A stretch of 64,000 nt of DNA from Streptomyces sp. rh34. Its GTDB lineage: Bacteria > Actinomycetota > Actinomycetes > Streptomycetales > Streptomycetaceae. Below are positions 53,336-60,569 of the stretch, one piece after another. Each line of letters opens with the position of its first letter. The first letter of the stretch is position 1. The stretch covers positions 18,157-82,156 of the forward strand of contig NZ_NTGZ01000006.1 of assembly GCF_002551245.1 (NCBI RefSeq), written 5' to 3'. The notes beneath the pieces were generated by a model. The model searched no databases. It saw only the letters and a program-made list of their open reading frames with translations, and was not told where the DNA came from. A program made the translations under genes and the position numbers.

Positions 53336-54880
53336 CTAAAGCAGGGCCATCGGGTCCTGTTCGGGACCGTGAAGGAAACCGGGCACCCAGCGAACGGGAG
53401 CACTGGCCGGGAAGAGCGTCACCCGTACGCCGAAGTCGATCAGGATTTCCTTTCGCGCCTGTACATCCGCAGCACGGAACCAACGGTCGGCGACCGTCTC
53501 GCCGGTCGGCCGCCGGACCATGCCAGGCGCCCGCCGAGGCTCAGCCTCCAGAGCGGCGAGCTCCCGCCCCAGCGCGGCATATCGGTCCCGGAACCACGCG
53601 GCGTCGTCCGGGGCGTCGTACAGCCCGGCTTCACGGTCGGCTCGCAGCCGTTCACGGCTGGCTCGGGTCTCGGCCACGCGCTCCGCGATGCCGTTGCCCG
53701 GGTCGTACACCGTCTCGTAGATCACGCCGTCACCCAGCTCTCGGAGGAACCACTCCTCGACGTAGGCGTCAAGAAGATGAGCGTTGATGAGCGGTGCGGG
53801 GCGGCAGTGCTGCGCCTGAAGCCAGCCCTTGTTCCGCGCCGTACACGTGTAGCGCGGTGGGGCGTCTTTCGACGTCTGGGTGTAGAGACGCGTATGGCAC
53901 TGCCCGCACAGGGCGACCGTGGTCAACAGGTATTCGCGGTTGGATCGGCGGGTCCAGGGAGCCTTTCGGGACAGGATGGCGCTCCTGAGCGCCTCGTGTG
54001 TGGCCCGGTCCCACAGCCCCTCGCAGAGCCGTACGGGGCGCCCGTCCTCCCTCCCGAGGACGGGCTTGTTGCGGTGCATCAGATACCCGAGGGTGGCTTC
54101 TGACAGAAGGATGTTCTTCAGGCTCTGCGGGAGCCACGGTCGGCCGCCTGACGGCTTGCCATACATCACAGCCAGGTGATCCGCGGGTGACAGTTCCCCG
54201 GCACGATTGAGACGCGCGGCCTCACTACTGCAGGTGACGTTGTCCGGATCGGCCAGGATGCGGTGGGCGACGTTCCGCAGTACTTCCGAGGCATGCGGAT
54301 GCAGTTCGACCTGATCGATCTTCCCTCCCATCACCTTCCGGACGTATTGGAAGCCGTACGACGGCTTGCCTTTCGGCCGGCCTGCGGCGCGGGTCTTGAC
54401 GGTGGCGTCACGGTTCCTGCGCTGGATCGCGCGCAGTTCCATCTGCGCGCCCCAGGCTTCCATGGTGAAACGGTTCTCGTCGGCGGAGTCGTCGAGGTTC
54501 CAGGCACCGTCGTGCCCGTACGTGACGAGCATCTTCTTCTCGTCCCGCATCTTGTAGCCGGTGTTCAGGCAGTCGACGACGTTGCGGCCGAGCCGGTCCA
54601 CCGCTGCCGCGACCAGGCCGTCGTACGGGCCCTTCTCGTCACGGAGCCACGGGCCCAGATTGGGGCGGGTCACGGGATCCGTGGCGCCGGAGACCTCCCA
54701 GTCGTCCGCCCAGCCGATGATGTGGGCCCCGACGGAGGCGGCGGCAGCGAGCACGTTCTCTCGCTGGCGCTCAGGCGACGACGTCGCCAGCTTCACGCGC
54801 GACAGTCGCCGCACTCCGAGCAGGCACTTGCCGCATCCGTCGTAGGGTCGTTCGATCGTGTTGAGGTCCGTACCGCGCAT
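53336..54880 (-). CDS. int: Large serine recombinase (integrase)
   Basis: A 514-residue large serine recombinase. The resolvase-like N-terminal domain has the probable nucleophile Ser27 (VRRLSRVKLATSSPERQREN) and the arginine-containing DRLGRNVVD. The recombinase domain (GYLMHRNKPVLGRE) follows, then a zinc ribbon (LCGQCHTRLYTQ, then YTCTARNKGWLQAQHC) and a C-terminal helical coiled region (ASRERLRADREAGLYDAPDD). It integrates the element at attB without host factors. The gene lies at the element's right end, 67 bases before the yjbQ stop, the classical position next to attR. Confidence 0.88.
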   Translation of the reverse strand: MRGTDLNTIERPYDGCGKCLLGVRRLSRVKLATSSPERQRENVLAAAASVGAHIIGWADDWEVSGATDPVTRPNLGPWLRDEKGPYDGLVAAAVDRLGRNVVDCLNTGYKMRDEKKMLVTYGHDGAWNLDDSADENRFTMEAWGAQMELRAIQRRNRDATVKTRAAGRPKGKPSYGFQYVRKVMGGKIDQVELHPHASEVLRNVAHRILADPDNVTCSSEAARLNRAGELSPADHLAVMYGKPSGGRPWLPQSLKNILLSEATLGYLMHRNKPVLGREDGRPVRLCEGLWDRATHEALRSAILSRKAPWTRRSNREYLLTTVALCGQCHTRLYTQTSKDAPPRYTCTARNKGWLQAQHCRPAPLINAHLLDAYVEEWFLRELGDGVIYETVYDPGNGIAERVAETRASRERLRADREAGLYDAPDDAAWFRDRYAALGRELAALEAEPRRAPGMVRRPTGETVADRWFRAADVQARKEILIDFGVRVTLFPASAPVRWVPGFLHGPEQDPMALL

Positions 54881-54947
54881 TTCTTCTCTCCGTTCGAGCG
54901 CGCATCGTACGGAGAATCGGCGGCCACGCCCCGCTGAACGATCTTGG

Positions 54948-55370
54948 TCAGCTGAGGAAGCTCAGACGAACCTGACGGTTGTCTTTAGAAACGTTCGTGT
55001 CCACCAGGCAGACCGACTGCCAGGTGCCCAGCTCCAGCCTGCCGCCGATCACCGGCAGCGTGGCCTGGGGCGGGACCAGGGCCGGGAGCACGTGGTCGCG
55101 GCCGTGGCCGGGGCTGCCGTGGCGGTGTTGCCAGCGGTCGTCGGCGGGGAGCAGGTGGTGGAGGGCGGCCAGCAGGTCGTCGTCGCTGCCCGCGCCGGTC
55201 TCCAGTACGGCGATGCCGGCCGTGGCGTGCGGCACGAAGATGTTGAGCAGGCCGTCGCGGCCGGGCGCGGTGCGGGTGAGGAACTCCTCGCAGGCGCGTG
55301 TCAGGTCCGTGACGCTCTCGGACGTGCCCGTGGTGATGTTCAGGACCGTGGTGGCGAAGGAATCGGACAT
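54948..55370 (-). CDS. yjbQ: YjbQ family protein (thiamine phosphate synthase-like)
   Basis: A 140-residue member of the YjbQ/UPF0047 family, with FVPHATAGIAVLETGAGSDD, the His pair in RWQHRHGSPGHGRDHVLPAL, and GRLELGTWQSVCLVDTN. YjbQ proteins show weak thiamine phosphate synthase activity. The ATG at 55370 is the family-like start. The last ~13 codons have low third-position GC unlike the rest of the gene and the neighbouring chromosome, indicating the 3' end was supplied by the inserted element. Confidence 0.85.
   Translation of the reverse strand: MSDSFATTVLNITTGTSESVTDLTRACEEFLTRTAPGRDGLLNIFVPHATAGIAVLETGAGSDDDLLAALHHLLPADDRWQHRHGSPGHGRDHVLPALVPPQATLPVIGGRLELGTWQSVCLVDTNVSKDNRQVRLSFLS
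54975..54995. other. Probable attachment-site core
   Basis: Codon use in yjbQ switches from GC-rich (CTGGTGGACACGAAC) to AT-richer (GTTTCTAAAGACAAC) at about 54992. This switch, next to the serine integrase, suggests that the crossover site lies here. The true core dinucleotide and left-end partner are not visible in this window. Confidence 0.4.
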
Positions 55371-55464
55371 GCCTCCATCTTCGCCCACAGGCGTGAGATG
55401 ACGCGTCCACGCTCCGAGACGCGATGCGTCGTGTCCCATCGGATGACTCCGTCCAGGGACACCA

Positions 55465-55508
55465 CGGGGCTCCGGGGCCCGTCCCTACGGGAAGATCCCG
55501 GAGCCCCG
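55465..55508 (+). promoter_or_regulatory. Hairpin in leader of monooxygenase gene
   Basis: CGGGGCTCCGGG pairs exactly with CCCGGAGCCCCG, with 20 bases between. It ends 16 bases before the GTG of the monooxygenase. It could be a terminator of upstream transcription or a leader structure controlling translation. Confidence 0.5.
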
Positions 55509-55524
55509 AAGAGTTAGTAGAAGC

Positions 55525-56655
55525 GTGAACATTTCTGGGGTGCGTGAGCTGGACGTGGTCGTGATCGGCGCGGGGCAGGCGGGGTTGTCCGCCGCCCACC
55601 ACCTGCGCCGCGTCGGCCTGGAGCCGGACGTCGGCTTCGTCGTGCTGGACCACGCGCCCCGGCCGGGCGGCGCGTGGCAGTTCCGCTGGCCCTCGCTGAC
55701 GTACGGCAAGGTCCACGGGATGCACGCGCTGCCGGGCATGGAACTGACCGGAGCCGACCCCGACCGGCCCTCGTCGGAGGTGATCGGCGCGTATTTCGCC
55801 GCGTACGAGGAGCGCTTCGGCCTGCGGGTCCACCGCCCGGTGGAGGTGAGCGCCGTACGGGAGGGGAGCGGCGGGCGGCTACTGGTGGAGACGTCCGAGG
55901 GGATGTACGCCCCGAGGGCCCTGATCAATGCGACGGGCACCTGGGACCGGCCGTTCTGGCCCCGTTACCCGGGCCAGGAGACGTTCCGGGGGCGGCAGTT
56001 GCACACGGCGAACTACCCGGGGCCCGAGGAGTTCGCGGGGCAGCGCGTCATCGTCGTCGGGGGCGGTGCCTCCGGTACGCAACATCTGATGGAGATCGCC
56101 GAGTTCGCGGCCGACACCTTCTGGGTGACCCGGAGCGAACCGGTCTTCCGTGAGGGACCGTTCACCGAGGAGTGGGGGCGGGCGGCGGTGGCGATGGTGG
56201 AGGAGCGGGTGCGCGAGGGGCTGCCGCCGCGGAGCGTGGTCAGCGTCACCGGGCTGCCGATGACCGATGCGGTGCGGCGGGCCAGGGAGCAGGGGGTGCT
56301 GGACCGGCTGCCGATGTTCGACCGGATCACGCCGAGCGGCGTGGCCTGGGACGACGGCCGTGTCGTCGAGGCCGATGTGATCCTCTGGGCCACAGGGTTC
56401 CGGCCCGCTGTGGAGCATCTGGCGCCGCTGAAGCTGCGCGAGCCGGGTGGTGGCATCCGGGCCGAGGACACCCGGGCCGTACGCGACGGTCGCGTCCATC
56501 TCGTCGGGTACGGTCCGTCCGCCAGCACCATCGGCGCCAACCGCGCGGGCCGCGCGGCGGTCCGGTCGGTGATGCGGCTGCTGAAGGAGACCGGCGGAGA
56601 GAGGGTGGACGGGGCCGCCGGGGCCGCCGTCGGCGTCCCGGCCTCCGGGGCGTGA
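55525..56655 (+). CDS. FAD-dependent monooxygenase / oxidoreductase
   Basis: A 376-residue flavoprotein of the flavin-containing monooxygenase-like class. The FAD motif is VVIGAGQAGLSAAHHLRRVG, the NADPH motif is VIVVGGGASGTQHLMEIAEF, and a final ATG motif (ILWATGFRPAVEHL) is present. The WPRYPGQETFRGRQLHTANY region is typical of this group. It probably oxidises a small molecule; the substrate is unknown. The gene stands alone on the plus strand, divergent from yjbQ, after a strong hairpin. Confidence 0.85.
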   Translation: MNISGVRELDVVVIGAGQAGLSAAHHLRRVGLEPDVGFVVLDHAPRPGGAWQFRWPSLTYGKVHGMHALPGMELTGADPDRPSSEVIGAYFAAYEERFGLRVHRPVEVSAVREGSGGRLLVETSEGMYAPRALINATGTWDRPFWPRYPGQETFRGRQLHTANYPGPEEFAGQRVIVVGGGASGTQHLMEIAEFAADTFWVTRSEPVFREGPFTEEWGRAAVAMVEERVREGLPPRSVVSVTGLPMTDAVRRAREQGVLDRLPMFDRITPSGVAWDDGRVVEADVILWATGFRPAVEHLAPLKLREPGGGIRAEDTRAVRDGRVHLVGYGPSASTIGANRAGRAAVRSVMRLLKETGGERVDGAAGAAVGVPASGA

Positions 56656-56710
56656 AGTCCTGGGGGCCTGAGGCCCCGGCGGGTGCGTGAAGTCCTCGTC
56701 GGCAGACCGG

Positions 56711-57571
56711 TCAGCTCGTGGTGGCGGAAGCGCGGTTGCGGTTGAACTCCTGGACGTTCTTCTGCTGCTCGTCGTAGCTGTCGGTGAACCGGGTGTCGCC
56801 GGGGCCGACCGTGACGAAGTACAGCCAGGGTCCGGGCGTGGGGCTGACGGCCGCGCGCAGTGCCTCCTCCCCCGGGTTGCCGATGGGCGTCGGCGGCAGC
56901 CCTTTGATCCGGTAGCTGTTGTACGGGCTGTCCAGCTGGGTTTCCGCGGTCGTCGTGTCCAGGGTGGAGCGCTTGAGGGCGTAGTTGATGGTGGAGTCCA
57001 TCTGCAGCGGCATGTCCTTGAGCAGCCTGTTGTAGACGACCCGGGCCACCTTGCCCATGTCGGACGCGGTGTCGGCCTCGGCCTGGACGATGCTGGCGAT
57101 CGTGATCGTGTCGTAGACGGAGACGTTGTTGCGCTGGGCCCCCGCCGTGACGTGGTCCGCGCCGAAGTGCTTGCGGGCGGTGTCCGCCATGTACCGCAGC
57201 AGGCCGGCGGGTTCGGTCGCGGCGTCGATCGGATACGTGGCCGGGAAGAGGTATCCCTCGGGGTTGCCATCGGCCTGGGCGGGCAGAGCCAGGTCCGCCG
57301 TCGTCGCGGCCTTGCGCGTGCTGCCGGGCTTCAGGTCGAGCGCCCGGTCGACGGCCTCGTACACCTGCGAGGCGCGACGGCCCTCGGCGATCATCAGAGT
57401 GCTGTGCGGGCTTTCCTTCTCGTGCCCGCCCTCGTCCGATCCGGTCAGGGACAGCGGGATCAGGACGGCGGCCGACACGACGAGCAGAGCGCCGACGGCC
57501 ACGACGACCTTTCCACGGCGGGTCGGGCGGAGTCTGCGACGGGGCCGGGCGTCCGGGGACTCGTTCACCAT
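56711..57571 (-). CDS. mltG: Short MltG-like endolytic transglycosylase
   Basis: A 286-residue YceG/MltG-like enzyme. One N-terminal membrane anchor (about residues 21-43) places the rest outside the cell. The domain carries PEGYLFPATYPID, TIASIVQAEADTASDMGKVA (catalytic Glu about 165), VVYNRLLKDMPLQMDSTINY and LPPTPIGNPGEEALRAAVSP. It cuts nascent peptidoglycan chains. It is much shorter than typical Streptomyces MltG, so it may be a second, specialised copy. Isolated gene. Confidence 0.85.
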   Translation of the reverse strand: MVNESPDARPRRRLRPTRRGKVVVAVGALLVVSAAVLIPLSLTGSDEGGHEKESPHSTLMIAEGRRASQVYEAVDRALDLKPGSTRKAATTADLALPAQADGNPEGYLFPATYPIDAATEPAGLLRYMADTARKHFGADHVTAGAQRNNVSVYDTITIASIVQAEADTASDMGKVARVVYNRLLKDMPLQMDSTINYALKRSTLDTTTAETQLDSPYNSYRIKGLPPTPIGNPGEEALRAAVSPTPGPWLYFVTVGPGDTRFTDSYDEQQKNVQEFNRNRASATTS

Positions 57572-57868
57572 GCGGGCACGTTAACCCGGGGCACGAGCCA
57601 CGGCCGGTAGCCCGACCACGGCGTCGACTCCGGCGACTCGAACGCCGTACCGGGCGACCGGAACACACAGCCCCGAACGCACACGTATGGAACGCACGAG
57701 CACGAAACACACGAACAAGGGATCGGGTGTTCGCTGGAACGTGTGAGCGTCAGGGGATTCGTTGGTGTTCACCCGTCCGGGGCGTGATGATTGCAGAGCG
57801 CAGTCAACGGGCTGCAGACCGCTACTGCGCAGTCCCACAGATGCACCACGTACAAGGAGAAAGACCAG

Positions 57869-57928
57869 ATGAACTTCCTGACCAACCTGCTTGCCGGCGT
57901 CGTCCACTTCGTGGGTTGGCTCGTCTGA
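57869..57928 (+). CDS. 19-residue hydrophobic peptide
   Basis: The short frame encodes MNFLTNLLAGVVHFVGWLV and a stop. AAGGAG lies nine bases upstream, an ideal ribosome binding site. The peptide is almost entirely apolar and would sit in or on the membrane. Too short for ordinary gene calls. It might be a small regulatory or toxin-like peptide. The ribosome site is the main evidence that it is translated. Confidence 0.55.
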   Translation: MNFLTNLLAGVVHFVGWLV

Positions 57929-58116
57929 CCATCGCTCCGCCCGGCGCCGTCGCTCCCCGTCCCACGGGAGCGGCGGCGCCGCCGTGTGTACGCGAGCCGG
58001 CCGGCTCAGCCGGTCGCCGCCGCCTGGGCCTTCGCCACGGTGCCGCACCCGGCGCGCGGCACGGTGAAGCCGTCGAGGGACGCCCGCCCGCCGGAGGCAG
58101 TCCCGCCGGGGCGGTG

Positions 58117-59934
58117 TCAGGGGGCCGGGACCGGGGCCGGGTGGGAGTCACGGCGGATCAGGGAGGCGTAGCGGCCGTCGCGTTCGAGAAGTTCCTCGTG
58201 TGTACCGCGCTCGGCTGCCCGGCCGTCCTCCAGGACGACGATCTGGTCCGCGTCGCGGACGGTGGAGAGGCGGTGCGCGATGGTGAGCGTGGTCCGTCCG
58301 GCGGACAGGGCGTCGATCGCTTGCTGCACGGCCTGTTCCGTACGGGTGTCGAGCGCGCTGGTCGCCTCGTCGAGGATCAGCACCGGTGGGTCGCGCAAGA
58401 TGGTGCGGGCGATGGCGAGGCGCTGCTTCTCGCCGCCCGAGAAGCGGTAGCCGCGCTCACCGACCAGGGTGTCGTAGCCGTCGGGCAGGGAGGCGATGTG
58501 GTCGTGGATCTGCGCCGCACGGGCCGCGGCCTCGATCTCCTCGTCGGTGGCGTCCGGCTTGGCGAAGCGCAGGTTGTCGGCGACCGAGGCGTGGAAGAGG
58601 TAGGTCTCCTGGGAGACGACGCCGACCGCTCGGGCGAGGGTGTCGAAGTCCAGATCGCGGACGTCGACCCCGTCGAGCGTGACCCGGCCGCCGGTGACGT
58701 CGTACAGCCGGGGCACGAGGTAGCTCAGGGTGGACTTGCCGGAACCGGTGGATCCGACGACCGCCAGGCTGCCGCCCGCGGGAACGGTCACGTCGATGCC
58801 GGTCAGCGTCGGGCCGTTCTTCTCGTCGTAGCTGAAGTCGACGTCCTCGAAGGCGATCTCGCCACGGATCTTCTCCAGGCGGACCGGGTGTTCCGGTTCG
58901 GTGATGTCCACCGTGAGGTCGATGTATTCGAAGATGCGCTGGAAGAGGGCGAGGGAGGTCTGCATCTGCACACCGGTGGAGAGCAGGCTGACCGCCGGGC
59001 GGAACAGCCCCTGCTGAAGCGTGACGAAGGCGACCAGGGTGCCGATGGAGACGGCGGCGGCTCCGGACGCGAAGGTGAGACCGGCCGCCCAGTAGATGAC
59101 GGCGGGCATGGCGGCCATCACGATGCCGATCGTGGACATCCGCCAGCGGCCGGCCATGTTGGAGCGCACTTCGAGGTCCACCAGGCGCTCGGACTCCTCG
59201 GCGAAGCCCTGGGTGAGGGAGTCGGAGCGGCCCATGGTGCGGCCGAGGAGGATGCCGCTGACCGAGAGGGACTCGGTGACCGTGGCGGCCATCGCGGCCA
59301 TCTGCTTCTGGCGCTGGGTGGTGATCCTCTTGCGCTCCCGTCCGACGCGGCGGCTGATCGCGACGAAGACCGGCAGCAGGAGCAGCGAGACGACGGTGAG
59401 CCGCCAGTCGAGGGCGAGCATGGCGACGACGGTCGCGATGACGGCCGTGAGGTTGGAGACGAGCGAGGTCGCGGTGGAGGTGACCGTCGCCTGCATGCCA
59501 CCGATGTCGTTGGCGATGCGGGACTGGACCTCGCCCGTGCGGGTTCGGGTGAAGAAGGCGAGCGGCATCCGCTGGAGCTGGGTGTAGACGGCGGTGCGCA
59601 GGTCATGCATGACCCGCTGTCCGACGGTGGTCGAGATCAGGGTCTGGAGCACGCCGAAGACGCCGGTCATCACGGCGGTGAGGATCATGCCGAGCGCGAG
59701 CAGGGTCAGCAGGCCCGTGCGCCCCTGGGGGATCGCGGTGTCCAGGATCTCGCGCAGCAGGAACGGGGAGGCGACCGACACCAGGGAGGAAGCGCCGACC
59801 AGCAGGCCGACGACGGCCAGGCGGCCGCGGTAGGGGTGGAAGAGGCGGAGGATGCGGCGCACCTCGGCGGGTGGCCGGTCGGCGGCGGCGCGGGCATCGG
59901 GTGGGGGCGTCCACGTGGGCTCGTCGGGTTTCAT
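58117..59934 (-). CDS. ABC exporter, fused permease and ATPase
   Basis: A 605-residue half-transporter with six predicted membrane helices in the first ~320 residues and an ATPase domain after that. Walker A is VVGSTGSGKSTLSYLVPRLY, the signature is YRFSGGEKQRLAIARTILRD, and Walker B is VLILDEATSALD. It acts as a homodimer or with a partner to export drugs or lipids. The ATG at 59934 with AAGGAG is preferred over a longer frame. It is divergent from a MarR-type gene, which very likely controls it. Confidence 0.9.
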   Translation of the reverse strand: MKPDEPTWTPPPDARAAADRPPAEVRRILRLFHPYRGRLAVVGLLVGASSLVSVASPFLLREILDTAIPQGRTGLLTLLALGMILTAVMTGVFGVLQTLISTTVGQRVMHDLRTAVYTQLQRMPLAFFTRTRTGEVQSRIANDIGGMQATVTSTATSLVSNLTAVIATVVAMLALDWRLTVVSLLLLPVFVAISRRVGRERKRITTQRQKQMAAMAATVTESLSVSGILLGRTMGRSDSLTQGFAEESERLVDLEVRSNMAGRWRMSTIGIVMAAMPAVIYWAAGLTFASGAAAVSIGTLVAFVTLQQGLFRPAVSLLSTGVQMQTSLALFQRIFEYIDLTVDITEPEHPVRLEKIRGEIAFEDVDFSYDEKNGPTLTGIDVTVPAGGSLAVVGSTGSGKSTLSYLVPRLYDVTGGRVTLDGVDVRDLDFDTLARAVGVVSQETYLFHASVADNLRFAKPDATDEEIEAAARAAQIHDHIASLPDGYDTLVGERGYRFSGGEKQRLAIARTILRDPPVLILDEATSALDTRTEQAVQQAIDALSAGRTTLTIAHRLSTVRDADQIVVLEDGRAAERGTHEELLERDGRYASLIRRDSHPAPVPAP

Positions 59935-59998
59935 GGGCTCCTTCGTCGGGCGTGAGGCGTGGCCGGGCGGAACGGCCCTCGCACATGAAGAGCCTAGC

Positions 59999-60023
59999 TC
60001 ATTGTTACCTATACTCACAATGA
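59999..60023. promoter_or_regulatory. Inverted repeat, likely MarR operator
   Basis: TCATTGT and ACAATGA are separated by 11 bases in the AT-rich region between the divergent ABC exporter and MarR genes. This size and position fit a MarR-family binding site overlapping both promoters. Confidence 0.6.
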
Positions 60024-60047
60024 ACGAGGTCCTGATATTGTTCCCGT

Positions 60048-60536
60048 ATGGACGCCCCAGATTCCCCCGGTTCGCTCGGCTCCCCCGGCTCCACCGGCTC
60101 GCCCGACACCGACGGCATGCTCGCCGAGCAGTTGCTGCGGCTGACCCGCCGACTGCACCGCATCCAGAGCCGCCAGCTGGAGCCGATCGACATCACCCCG
60201 GCCCAGTTCCGGCTGCTGCGGACGGTCGCGAGTTACGACGCCGCCCCCCGGATGGCGGATCTCGCCCGGCGCCTGGACGTCGTTCCCCGCGCCGTGACGA
60301 CGCTGGTCGACGCGCTGGAGGCGAGCGGCCGGGTGCGCCGCGCCCCGGATCCCGACAGCCGCCGGGTGGTCCGCGTCGAGATCACGGACGAGGGACGCGC
60401 CACGCTGCGGTCCCTGCGCAGCGCGCGCCGGGCCGCCGCGGAGGAGATCCTGGCCCCATTGACCGCCGATCAGCGCGAGGTCCTCGGCGGGCTGCTGTCC
60501 GCCCTGGTCGACGGCATGCCGGAACGCCACTGCTGA
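60048..60536 (+). CDS. MarR-family transcription regulator
   Basis: A 162-residue MarR protein: LTRRLHRIQSRQLEPIDITP, the recognition region PRMADLARRLDVVPRAVTTL, and the wing RVRRAPDPDSRRVVRVEITD. It should bind the inverted repeat at 59999-60023 and repress the exporter until a ligand is bound. Its own gene is under the same operator, so it is probably autoregulated. A gap of 33 bases separates it from the dehydrogenase gene that follows. Confidence 0.9.
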   Translation: MDAPDSPGSLGSPGSTGSPDTDGMLAEQLLRLTRRLHRIQSRQLEPIDITPAQFRLLRTVASYDAAPRMADLARRLDVVPRAVTTLVDALEASGRVRRAPDPDSRRVVRVEITDEGRATLRSLRSARRAAAEEILAPLTADQREVLGGLLSALVDGMPERHC

Positions 60537-60569
60537 CCACCGCGCCGAGCCGCCGAGGAGATGACCGAC

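Noticed and set aside
52803..53339. 178-codon plus-strand frame opposite the putative directionality factor
   Set aside because: Weak start, Ser/Arg/Thr-rich sequence and no domain; the minus strand shows motifs and family-like structure.
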